Below, piece after piece: positions 11,300 to 29,300 of a stretch of DNA of 64,000 bases. Every line of letters starts with the position of its first letter. Within the stretch, counting starts at the first letter, position 1. The notes below the pieces were generated by a model. That model was not told the origin of the DNA. It did not search any database and saw only the letters and a program-made list of their open reading frames with translations. The stretch is taken from the NCBI GenBank assembly GCA_030268105.1, contig BSDZ01000101.1:1984001-2048000 (forward strand), given 5' to 3'. A program made the translations under genes and the position numbers. Source of the stretch: Volvox africanus (lineage: Eukaryota; Chlorophyta; Chlorophyceae; Chlamydomonadales; Volvocaceae).

Positions 11300-14009
11300 A
11301 TGGGACTATTGGAGCAAAAGCCGTTTAGGACGTCCTTGTTGCGGACCCTTCACCTGCAGGTGCGGGCGCGCGCCCAGGACCTGCAAAAGTCGATTGACGA
11401 AGTCATATACGGCCTTCGGTTTAACGCGGGCGTTCTGAAATGGGACGATATCATTCGAAAGTACAGCGTCATCAACACACAGGTAAACCAATACGCACCG
11501 CCCCATCACCCCTCTTCCCCGTATCCCTTCAGCTTGTTTCCTTCCCCGCAAGTCCCTATCTCTCCTTCTCCAGCCTCCATCGGCTTCCACCGACTCGGCT
11601 CTATTTTAATTGTGTCGCAGTTTTGCAAATCCTCCATTTTCGTGTTCACTGACTGCACACAGCATGCAAGCCTTGCCTTCGTCTCTCTTCCACTTCCAAA
11701 TCTCGCTCTTCAATTGATATTGGCATTTTTACGTCAAGGGCTCTCTTGAAGCTCGACCTCCTGCTTCGCTCTCGTTCTCACAGCTTGCCAGTCTTCGCGA
11801 GGCGCTCAGACCAGGCACCCTGGATGGTTTCGCACTGCTTCCTCGGCTGGTACCCGACGCGGGATTCGCGGAGGCGGTTACCGTACAGTTAGCCAGTGCA
11901 CTCGCTCCCGAGGGCGAGGCGGCGGCGGCCGAGGCAGCAGCGGCTGTGGACGCCGCACTCGGCCTGGGGCCGGAGATGCCGTCCATGCAACGATTTGAGG
12001 TATGGATAATCCATCAGGTGGTTTAGCGCGGGGCGGGGCGGGGCGGGCAAAGCCCACGCAGGATGGCCGCACTTCGTCTTCGTCTGCGGCGTTTGCATCT
12101 TGGCTTAGTTTACTCGCGATAAGTCCCTACCACGCTCATTTCCATCTCCCTAGCTCCTCCGGTGGTCTGACATTCACATGCCCTTCCTAACCCCCCTTTT
12201 TCCCCTCGCTACCGCCACCGTCACCCCGCCTACTCCACCACCGTCACCATTAAAACCATCCCTCTGCGACGCACCACGAAAGATTCTGAACAGCGCTATT
12301 GAGGCGCACAACAGCCTCATCTCGGCGCTGACGGGGCCAGCCGGAGCGGGAGGAGGCGGAGGTGGAGGTGGAGGAGCGTCTGCAGCTGACGGCCCGTTGA
12401 GTGCTCAGGTCAGCAGCAGTGGCGAATCTTCTCTGCGCTCCAGGGGGGGAACCGAGAGGGAGCCCAGTTTACTCGGTTCAGTTGGTACCAGTACCCTAAG
12501 CCAACGCACCAGCCAACCATTGGCATATAGTCCTCATGGTTTGGTTGGTAGTTAGCTCCAATCAGACCGCACGTTGATTGGCTAGAGGGCCATTCGTGGA
12601 GCACCGCCCTGTTTGGTCCCCCGGGGGGATCCGGAACCCAAACCCACAACATTTCTTGTGAGCATGCCGGTAGCTATACCGCTTCCCATATCGCTGTTGA
12701 GATTAGCGATATGTATATAATGTATAAGAAGGAAGAATGAGAAGGAAGAAAGAAGTAATACCGCGAGGGAGGGGGACCCGCTTTTCTTTCTGACTCTAGC
12801 TCGTCCTCCCCGAACCCCATCATGCGATCATCACGTTAGGTAGTTGGTGATTAGTCATTGCACTTCATAGCGGCATTCTCTACAGCAGCAGTGTCAGGAT
12901 CGGGTATTTGCCCGCCCCTCCCCTCCGCCCTGACCTCCCACTCCAAGATTCATGTGAGGTTTTGGTGGTGCACGTCACAGTTTTCCTGTTTTCATCCTCC
13001 CTCCCCCCTTCCCTCCTCTCTGTATACCGATCTTAACCTTGCATATCCCTCGGTGCATACCTGTACTGAAGGGTATATAAGCGGTGTGGCTGCAATCCCC
13101 ACTGTCCTAATTTTCAACTGTAAGCGGGTTTTGAGCTTAGTAGTATGACTGCTTCCCACGACACCGGGTGACGGACTGACGGACTGATGGACTGACTTAA
13201 TGCTAAATATCACCCGGTACGTGCGAATGTGCGTGAGAGCCAACATAGAGCGCGCCGAGGAAGCGACAGCGGGAGCTCAGCGACGCGATGGCGGCAGCGC
13301 TGCAGAGCAAGGCGCGGGCTGCTGCGGCGGCGGCGACAGCGCTGGCCGCCGCAATGTCGGGTCCACCGGCAGCAGCGGCGACAGGTAAGAGATTGAGGAG
13401 TCAGTTGTCGCCCCCTAGCGCGCACCACCCAGAACCTGGGAAGGTCCTCCCGCCTCCTTTCCCGGTCAGTGCCGGGCACCATGATGTCCCTGTGGTCCTG
13501 TTCCCGCATCCGCCGGTGTCTGGTTCAGGTCTCCGGAGCGCCCACCAGTAGTTGTCTCTGCCAATGTCCCATTCCGCCGTCACTCCAGTTCCCAGTCCCC
13601 AGTCACTGACGCCGGGGTCCAATGTCTTGGTTCCCCGTTGTCTTAACCCCGTTTTGAATTCCCAAAGTTTCGGAGCAAGGGAATTTCCCAAAATTCTTTT
13701 TCGATAAGCTGATGCCCCCGACACCGATTATATCTCCGAGACCCTGATGCCACAGCAGTGCCACAAAGCAGTGCTACCTAGCCGCCTCTGAGTGTCCACA
13801 CCCACCGTCATGGACTACTATGTCTGTTGGAATGCTGCTGACGCGCAGGCGGCGGCAGACAGCAAGCTGCGCACACGGGACCTCGTAGGGGACCGCCAGG
13901 CCCCGCCGGCGGCGGTGCTGGCGGGGCAGCAGCCAGCGGGGCTGCTGGCGGAGGCGGCACCGAGACCCTGGACACGGCGCTCGTGTTTATGCTCACCGGA
14001 ACGCGATAA
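11300..14009 (+). CDS. MED8: Mediator complex subunit 8
   Basis: Exons 11300-11482, 11784-11999, 12283-12408, 13249-13384 and 13849-14009 join in phase to 273 aa. Exon 1 holds the Med8 helix (VRARAQDLQKSIDEVIYGL then LKWDDIIRKYSVINTQ). Exon 2 continues with LREAL..ALLPRLVPD, and exon 3 has IEAHNSLISAL. Exon 5 ends in TETLDTALVFMLTG, matching the short conserved C-terminal helix of the family. MED8 sits in the Mediator head module, bridging activators and RNA polymerase II in the nucleus. Ala- and Gly-rich linkers (exons 2-5) are species-typical expansions. The ATG at 11300 was chosen because the frame upstream has no other ATG. The 840-nt intron 3 is unusually long and its first part is open in the exon frame. 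Confidence 0.82.
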
Positions 14010-14189
14010 TGCTTTGTGACTGAGCTGGTTTACGCGTGTGTGGGTGGTTGTGAGGGGGAGAGAGGGGGGGTGCTTTTGTGTTCTTGAGAATTGAGGGGCG
14101 AGATTGTGGAAGTGATAGGGAGAGACCGTGCGAGTTTATAGAACGACAAGTGTGTGTATTGACCGCTTCACAGACAAGAGACCACACAC

Positions 14190-14195
<6 letters not shown>

Positions 14196-14222
<27 letters not shown>
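14196..14222. repeat. (AG)n microsatellite
   Basis: About 13 AG units in the MED8 3' UTR. Confidence 0.9.
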
Positions 14223-14369
14223 CGTTCCTGTGATCGGAAACATGGGTTAGGAAGGTATGTGTGAGCGTGTGTGATGGTGGCTAGTGGTTGGTGCTACTGC
14301 TGCTACAGCTCATTACTGCTGCCGTTCAGGGAAGCTACCGGAAAGTTAATTAGGAATAATAGTCAGTAC

Positions 14370-14374
14370 TGTAA
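14370..14374 (+). terminator. poly(A) signal of MED8
   Basis: TGTAA 361 nt after the MED8 stop. The 3' UTR contains a (GA)n tract. Confidence 0.5.
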
Positions 14375-15008
14375 CTGCAGCTATCAGATAACGCGCGTAA
14401 AACCCGGTGACCGTGGCCGTGCTCTTCGTGCTGCCCGTTCTCTCAGAAAGCCTGACGAAAACAAAGCATTCGGTTTGTGGCTTTATTAGCTTTTGACCAA
14501 AGCGGGCTATGTGAATATATAAAAGACGAGAAGGCCTCTCTCCCTCCTCCCCCACAACATACAACGCACACATACACACACATATTCTGTGTCCGGACAC
14601 AACCGATAAGGCACACGACATTGTGCCCCTGGAGGTCAGGATCGGTTCTGACTGAGAACGGGATAAAACTTCCTCCACTGCTTGAGGGTGGATGTACCCC
14701 CCATGTTGATGGACCCCGGTTATAGGTGACTTGCGAACCGACCAGCAGGAGTGGAGTTGAGGCAGATTCCACTGGTTGCTGGCGGTGGGTGCTGAACCAC
14801 CTACCTACCTACCGGGAACATCACTGGTTTCGGAGCAGTCAACATCCCTAGGGGTGAACGGGGTGATCAGAGTGCCCCGAAATACAGGGGGGGAAGGCAG
14901 GGACTGCTGGCAGGTAGTGGCCACGGGTTAAGACAATGTCCCCTATCCCACACACATACACATAAACATAAACATAAACACATATACACACGACACGCGC
15001 GCGTGTCA

Positions 15009-21770
<6,762 letters not shown>

Positions 21771-22421
21771 CAAAGGCCGGCCCTTTTCTCCGATAGACTT
21801 TATGCTCCAACTTACATCGCAGATAGCAATAAGTATTGAATATTTACCGTACTATGTACAAAGTCGCGTTCGCTTTGCTGTTAAGGTCGCGACTCGGCAA
21901 TGATAACATCCTACGATCAAGGTCAAGGCTGTAAAGCCGAGCATGAGTTTGAATTCTTGCAAATTTGTCACGCTTTATCATAAGAGCTTCAATATTACAG
22001 CTTCAATATATAGCAAAAAGATGAGTGCGGAGCGGGATTTTTGCTTGAATTGTGCACTGTATTTTTGCTTGAATTATGCATTGTAATATGATCAAATGAA
22101 ATTGGAGGACATTTCTAGTTATCCTCGTACACTGTTAGAAGCGAAATAGGATCGGAGCACGCACTCTAGTTTTGTACGGCTTCGGAGCCGTAACGACCAA
22201 CAGGATTATTGCTTGCTGTTTTCCAGGCTAGGCTACACGAGAAGCATGCCAATACCTAATCATAGTTTTGAAAACTTCTTGTATATGACTTCTGTTTATA
22301 GGTTCGCTTTTCTTTATTTTCTGCAACACTTTAGTCACATTAAACTCCTCAACCACCCCATAAACCAAACATCTTCGCTGACAACATATCGAGCTTGGGA
22401 ACCTTAGGATTTTCCTCTGGC
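21771..22421. promoter_or_regulatory. divergent region between ALKBH8 and the F-box/LRR gene
   Basis: About 650 bp of AT-richer DNA between opposed starts. It contains a near-direct repeat near 22036-22080 (two copies of a TTTTTGCTTGAATT word). No clear TATA box. Confidence 0.45.
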
Positions 22422-25400
22422 ATGTTGCCGCAACCCTCCTTTGCAGATGCAGACCCAACAAACGCCGCTTCAGCAACATCGGCAGCTACGCCCGACGAGC
22501 TTCTTCGGCTGTCTGACGTTCTGCGAGCCCTGCCGCCGGAATTTGTTCGCCACAGGATATGGCTGCAACTCAGCCGCGCCGAACGCGTGGCCCTGATGCT
22601 GACGTGTCGGGACCTGCGCGCCTTGGCCGGCAGCTTCTGGGTGCCGACTCTGCATCTAAACATCGCGTTGGTGCAGGTCAGCGCATCTCCCATTGCCACG
22701 ACGCAGCAGAGAGCTGCTACAACAGACATTTTGCTACCGCATTTCTCGCCACCTAACACCGCCAAGATGGCGTTCGTCAATGTTGCAGCAGCAGTAGCAG
22801 CATCCACTGCTGCTGTTGCTACTGCCACTGCCGCTCAAGCGGATCACGGGGGCCAGAACGCTGCTCTCCAGATGGACGCGCCGTCGCCGCTGCTGCGGCG
22901 CCGTACATTACACGAGATTTACACCGGTACTCGCTCCGTCACCCTCCGCCTCTCCAGCCCGCCCGCTAACGTGCTGTACGGTAATCGCAGCGCTGGTACC
23001 GCCGCTGTCCGTACACTCCGTCAGCTAGATCCATCCGCAATGACCTTCATGCATGGCTCGGACAAGTCCACCGCGAATCCTCATTCGATTCCATCTCCTT
23101 CCGCACAAATGCCGTACGATGAGCTGCAGCATGCAGGTGTCCTCCAGCATTTCAATATCGTCCCGCGGGAGCTCGCCACTAATGTTGTTATAAGGCCCAC
23201 GCCAGCTACTACATATGCACTGCACGATTGTACGGCAGGGGCCGGCGCAAGCCAAGATACTGCTTCCTCGGGCTCTGACTCCGGCGGCGGCGGTGGTGGC
23301 GGCGGCGATGGATATGCCGACGGCGGCGGCGGTGACTTGCTCAGTATCGATCGGGACTTGTTCGCACAACTGGGCATCTGCAAGAATGTTCGTACAGTAC
23401 GGGTGCTGGGTCTGCCGTACGATCTGGCATTACGGAAGTGCTTTCTGGCCCAGCTAGCGGCCGCATACCCCGGCACACAAGAGCTCATCCTTCGCTATAC
23501 GAATCCTCGTACGAACCTTCAACCCCTTCCCGTACCCGTGATGCCCGCTGCTGATCCCCTCCCGGTAACAATGGCGGGGTCTGCTGCTGCCGACAACACA
23601 ATGATGGCGGCGGCGATGGCGGCGGCAGTGGATGACACATTTCTTGCTACTGGCCGCCTCGACACGCCCGCACTGGCGGCCCTCTTTCCCCACCTGCATC
23701 ATTTAGAGCTATCCCATATAGACGTCATCGACCAAACTGTCAATACAGGTTCAGCTGCCTTTGTCAGGGAGATAGCACTGCCTGTGCACGTCCTGGCGGC
23801 GGCGGCGGCGGCCGCAGCACTACCACTCCTCCTGGTGAGGCCGCCGCCACTTCTCCGCAGCCTGCACCTCGGCGGCTTGATGCTAACTGAAGCCGTCATG
23901 GAAGCAATCTTACGGCTTGTCGTACTTGAGGATTTGAGGTTGCGCATTGTACGGCCTTCTTCATATTGTCTGTTGGTGTATAGGCGACGCCTGGCTGACT
24001 CCGCTGCGCTTGCGGCGGCGAGTGGCTTCACGAAAATGGCATCATTGCTGGGACGTCTGACACTGCTGCGGCGGCTGCGCCATATCGCCGTCAGGATGTT
24101 GTCCGACACCGGGGCCGTCCTTCCTGATAGCGCCGCCGTCGCCGCTGAGAGATCGGCGGAATCACTGACGAGTCGTGCCGTACGGCTGCAGGAGTGGGCC
24201 AGTCTCTTTCGACCTGGTGCCGTCGGAGAAGTACTGACATCGCTGGAGTTACGGCAGGTGTACGGCAGCCGGGGGCTGGGGCTAAGGGTTTGGGGTAATG
24301 CGGGAAGCTTACGGTATGTACGGCTTCATTTGGTTGGGCGCCGTGGGGAGTTTTTTCGCCCTCCCCTTTCCGGACCCAGTCTGGGTAGGCGTCACTTCGG
24401 CTCGTTTTCACGCTCGCCCTCTGGCCCTCACCTGCCTGAGCCCGTTTCCTCTCCCCCCTTGTGTTTCCAAATGAATTGAAATTGAATCTGAATTACCTAT
24501 TTCGGTATTTTTTGCATTCTTCATGCTCCCCACGGTCGCCGGCTGCTACCTGTCCGGTGCGCGGTGCTCGTCAAGTGCAGCTAATGCTGGAGGGTCCTTT
24601 ATTACAGGTACGGCAGAGGGGAGAAGTTTGTCCGGCAGGCGCGAAAGTCCACCATCATCTTGCCACCCGGATATTTTCAAGCTTCTCGGATTTCGGATTC
24701 TAAATCCAAAAGTGAATTCATTTGGCTGCCGTCTCCACTGACAAAGTGGAGGTTTCCTGTTAAGCCTTCTGTTTCTGGGGATTCCCGGATCTCCCAAATT
24801 CACGAATTTTGTAATTCGGTACTTTTGTTCGGTACTTCTGCACCCACAATTGCGTTTTTTCCCTTGCCGTACTTCGCGCCTTGCCAAATCAGGCCATTCA
24901 GCGATGCCCCAATCTGACTGCCCTCAGCGCGCTGGGGCTGGGCAAGGGACACGGCCGGCTCACGGAGACGTTTCGGGCGGGAAGCCATGCTGACGAATGC
25001 CTGCGTACTGTGTCTGGGATGGTGAGTGCGATGAGTAAGAGTAATTGTACAGAAGAAATATTGTACGACACCTTTTGCTTCAAAACAACCAAACTTTTGC
25101 ATACGGCAGCGGCAGTTCTCACGGAATACGGGAACGGGGGACAGCTTATCCCAGCTGGGGCCCACTGAGGGGGCGGGGTATGGCATGTAAAGGCCTCGGA
25201 CCCGGTCACCTACCGCGTACGGCAAATGACGTATCGTACGGCAAATTTGTTGGTGAAATGTACCTAATTGTTGAGTTGATATTTTCGGACAGGAAGAAGA
25301 GGACGATAAGGGGCGAATCCTGTGGAAGCTGCGGCGCCTACGGCTGGCGGATGTACGACTGGGCCGAACGTTGCTGGATGTCCTGCACACGTGAGCTGTC

Positions 25401-28400
25401 GTACATATTGATTTGCTATACATAATACGAAATTTCGTGCCTACCATCACCATCTAGTTCCCGATATCGAATTGGATACATTTTGGAGTATGTTCATTTT
25501 CCCGTCGCTCTCGGGGTCCCCCGCCGGCACTCAAACGCTCATCCCCCTCGTCTAAGGTGTGTGTGTGTGTGTGTGTGTGTTTGTGCGTGTCTGTCTGTAT
25601 CCCTTCCCCCCCCCCCTCTCTCCCTCCTCTACCCGTAGACGAGGATGAGGCCAGCCATCATTCGATCATCACGCTAGTTAGTGATTGTAATTCTTCAGCA
25701 GCAGCACTAGGTCTCGTTTGTACTTGTCTTCCCCTTTGCAACCCTCCTCTTTAGTACGACAACATTACAGCTGCGGCCTTCAGCTGTAATATTCGTGGTT
25801 TCGCTTTCCCCTCCCAATCCCTTTTCCCCCTCTTCCATCCCCCCTCTCTCATACACACAAACGACACGCAAAGGGCACCGGAGCTACGAAACCTGACACT
25901 GGGGCTTTCCCTTGCCCAGTACCAAATTCAGAATGCTCGTGGCGGTGTACGGCGGGGTGGTAGGAACCCAAACGACAGTGTGTCGGGTGAAGACTGGCGG
26001 CGGCGGTTCGACGCGGCCGCTGCCGCCGCGGCGGCCCTCGTAACGGAAGAAGCAGCAGCCAAAGGTCCACTCTTCGGTCCGTGGGCGGAGCTGCTATGTG
26101 TGTGTTTTCGTTGTACGGAAGTCCAACTTGTGTTGGGAGGTTCATTGGTCTGGTCGGAGGTGGTGGGGTGGCTGGCGGGAGCGCTGGGACCGCGGCTGAC
26201 TCTGCTTGGGATAGAGGTGAGAGCCAGGGGGCGGGGTGGGGTGGGGTGGGGTGGGGTGGGGTGGGGTGGAGGAATGGTGAGAGGGTGAATGATTAAGCTG
26301 AAGCCCGGAGGGGGCCTTGTGGAAGGGGGGGAGGGGGGAAAAGACGGAAACACGAAACCTGCAGCTGCTGACGGCGATTGCTGTAATTTCGCACCAAACA
26401 ATAATGGGAGAGGGATGGGAGAGGGGATGGAAGAGGGGATGGGAGAAGGGGATGGGAGAAGGGGACGGGAGAAGGGGACGGGAGAAGGGGACGGGAGAGG
26501 GGATGAGAGAGGAATGGGAGGGGATAAGATCTAGGGAGGTAAGCTTGTTTCTCCTTACAGGCCCGAGAGGAGGAGTTTGCTGAGACGAAGAAAGACAGGC
26601 AAAAGACGATGTGAAATCAGCCAAAACATTGGGTTTTATTTCTCGTAATTACGTCAGGTTCGTACTTAGCCTCTATGATCCTCCTGGCCCCCTCCCTCTT
26701 CCTCCTCCCCTCCTTTTCCTTCTCCTCTCCCTCCCCCACCTCGTTACCTCCTCGCCCTGATCCTTCTGCCCCATCTCCGATGCACACGACCAGCTTCGGG
26801 CTCTCCTCACGGCTTATCGCCCCTCACCCTCATCCTCCCTCCGTCTTCTCCCCTTCCGGCTGGTCGATGGGGTTTGGGCGCTTTGTTGGGACAAGAAAGG
26901 GGCTTGGGAGGTTCACGAGCATGACAGCACCAGCAGTCCGCTCCCAGTTTTCCCGTTTCCTGATTCAGTGAACCTCGCAACTCTTACGCGGTACCTTTTC
27001 GCCGCCAGCAGCAGCAAGGCCAACAGTAAACGGATTCTATTGCGGCCTTGGCGGCTATCTAGTTTACGTTCAAACGTTTTCACTTTCTCTGCATTGGACC
27101 GAGCTACACATCGCCTCCACCCTCCATGATTAGTCATACTCTACGGCAGCGTCTACAGCGGTATCACGTCTCGTTTATTCGACTTACCCACCCAGCCCTC
27201 GCCCCTCCTCCCCCCGCCTTTCCCCTGCCCCCGTCCGGGCCCCTTCACTTTTCACCCACGGAAGGCAAGCGGGGCGTACGGCAAGCATCCCGTACGCGAC
27301 AGTGACTTGGCGGCCATTGCGTATGGTCTGCCGTACCTGCGACGACTACACCTCTTGTCATACGACGTCAGTGATCGTGGATTGTTGCAACTGGCGGGGA
27401 TGCCGGTAGGAATGTTGAGATATGTGTGCATTTGTATGCGTGTGTGAGTGGGGGAGATGAGGAGTGGGGGAGAGGGATCTAGGAGATTTGTCGGAGCTGT
27501 GTGTGTGTTTACGGGGAGAGAGAAGGGGAGAAGGGCCTAATGAAAGAGCTAGCCGAATCACTGGGAGCGGCGCCGGGACGTCCCACTCTAAACTACCAGA
27601 GCCAGTACCAGAACTCTTCCTCCCCGTAGGAGGGCCCTCGCTGAATCCAAACCCGCACGTTACCCCCCCGGTTGTTACCCCCCGGTTCCGCAAACCCCCA
27701 GGCGCTACAGGACCTCAGGTTTGACTCGGAGGTACGACAACAACTGGAGTGTACGGCGTTACTTGAGCGTGCGATTAGAGCGTACTGTGTTAATTGTGCT
27801 GCAGATCAGGGGGTGGTCGTGTCGTGGCAACTGTCGGGCCACGGGCCATCATCACATTGTCTAGTATGTAACAGTGGGTTGTGGACTTTGTTTATTGTTC
27901 GCATTGCTTCTCCATTGCACGTTTTGCCTGTACTGTACGACGACACAGACTTTTTTGGCGTACATCCCGGCCGAGCACGTACTGGAGCTGGCTTTGGCGG
28001 CCGCCATTGCTCGACAGACCGTTGGCAAAGCCAACGCCAGCGGTGCTGCTGCCTGCAGCAGCAGCACCACCACCACCACTACCACCACTACGAACAACAA
28101 CAACAATAGATACAGCAGCACCGGTGGGGCCCAAAATCACGACTTCTATGTATACGGTTGTGGGCGTGATCCACCGCGACAATTGCCACCACTGGTTATC
28201 ACTGCCACGTTTCTTTCGGAGCGTCAAGCCGAGGAAGTCAACTGCCAGCTGGACGCTAGGGTAAGAAGCATCGGATCTGGCGGTGACAATATGTGCGGTA
28301 GCGTGTGGACGAGCCGCGGCGGCGCTGCTGCTAGGTGGGAACCTGCAACATGTGCTCGCGGCTTCGATTCCTACGGAAGCGAGAGAGTTGGGTGTGGGGA

Positions 28401-28491
28401 TGGTGGTAATTGCGCGGAGGGTCTTTCGGTACGTGTGGTGAGGAAAAGCCCACCTGACACGCACGAGGACCCAGATGAGTGGCTTGTGTAG
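22422..28491 (+). CDS. F-box/leucine-rich-repeat protein
   Basis: Exons 22422-24257, 24581-24607 (27 nt), 24893-25021, 25293-25390, 25874-26216, 27265-27405, 27702-27863 and 27949-28491 join in phase to 1092 aa. An F-box-like helix set lies at about 30-75 (LPPEFVRHRIWLQLSRAERVALMLTCRDL). Leucine-rich repeats follow from about 430 (LRSLHLGGLML, LTSLELRQLMLEGPLLQAI, CPNLTALSALGL, LWKLRRLRLADV, ELRNLTLGLSL, LPYLRRLHLLSYDVSDRGLLQL, ALQDLRF). F-box/LRR proteins usually recruit substrates to SCF ubiquitin ligases; the substrate is unknown. A possible additional exon at 26561-26610 also fits if the next exon starts at 27270, giving 1107 aa. The start is the first ATG; the frame is open further upstream. 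The C-terminal part (28070-28491) is Thr/Asn- then Gly-rich without LRRs, and its stop codon lies within a dispersed repeat. Confidence 0.82.
25557..25580. repeat. (GT)n microsatellite
   Basis: About 12 GT units in an intron of the F-box/LRR gene. Confidence 0.9.
26229..26270. repeat. (GGGGT)n tract
   Basis: Six to seven GGGGT units directly after the exon ending at 26216. G-quadruplex potential in the non-template strand. Confidence 0.85.
26404..26525. repeat. G/A-rich minisatellite
   Basis: Degenerate repeats of GGGAGA(A/G)GGGGA(T/C) of about 12 nt in the intron before the optional exon at 26561. Confidence 0.85.
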
Positions 28492-28573
28492 CATCCTGGG
28501 GTATCTACGGGTAGTGTCAGGGATGGACCGTGTATGGTCATCTTACGATCGGGCCCTTGCTTTTTAGGCGGAT
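28487..28573 (+). repeat. dispersed repeat, copy 2
   Basis: Matches the reverse complement of 8691-8773. It overlaps the end of the F-box/LRR gene: the TAG stop at 28489-28491 belongs to the repeat, so its insertion may have set the present C-terminus. Confidence 0.75.
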
Positions 28574-29300
28574 ATGACATGCTAGCGGGATACACATTCA
28601 GGTACAACATCTAGCGGGAAACACATGAGGTACTGCCAGATCGGTATTGCGGGAAATATAAAATTTCTGCAGGAATTGATGTGTAAGGTTGGACATCAGA
28701 GCAGAGCAATGCTCTGATTGGAAGGTGGTCAGTTGTTTTAGTATGTCATGTGATGATGATATGAAACATGATTGTCGTTCAAGGAATTCCGGTTCGGGGT
28801 TGTTGGTTAGGTTTGTGTTGATAAAGCTTTTGAGGGCCATCCTTGTAGCGCATTAACTTGACGACATACTGGTATAGCACACGTGTGACCTCATTTTTAC
28901 CATGCCCGTCCTACAGTAGTAATTGGATGAAAGGGTACGTCATCGATGTAGCTGTCTCAGGATTCTGTGAAGCAAGCAATTTTGCCACGCTTGCCTTTCA
29001 TGCTTCTGCCTTCCTGGGTTCCGGAGCATTGCGTTCCCGCCAGACCAGCGGTTTGCAAGGTTGATGTGTCTCTATCCTTCGTATCGCTACGGATTAATGC
29101 AAGGCAATACATGTATCTTGCATAATAGTCTAGACGACCGTGTTGCCTCGCGTGTGCGAAGCCATTTCGTATTTCCGTTAAAGACGAAAACACTTTTCTT
29201 CCATAACTCTGGTTGCCATCAATTTATGTAGTAGTCCTCAGTCAATGAAAGCGTAAAGTTATATTATTACAACATTGACATTGAGCTGTTGTTGGTAAAG
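28492..29300. other. 3' UTR of F-box/LRR gene and upstream region of UBLCP1
   Basis: TGTAA at 28683-28687 is the likely poly(A) signal. The rest, AT-richer, precedes the UBLCP1 start. No other coding signal seen. Confidence 0.45.
28683..28687 (+). terminator. poly(A) signal of F-box/LRR gene
   Basis: TGTAA 192 nt after the stop codon. Confidence 0.55.

Noticed and set aside
24258..24479. Read-through end of the F-box/LRR first exon to TGA at 24477-24479
   Set aside because: Splicing at 24257 restores leucine-rich repeats over six further exons in phase, so this is intron.
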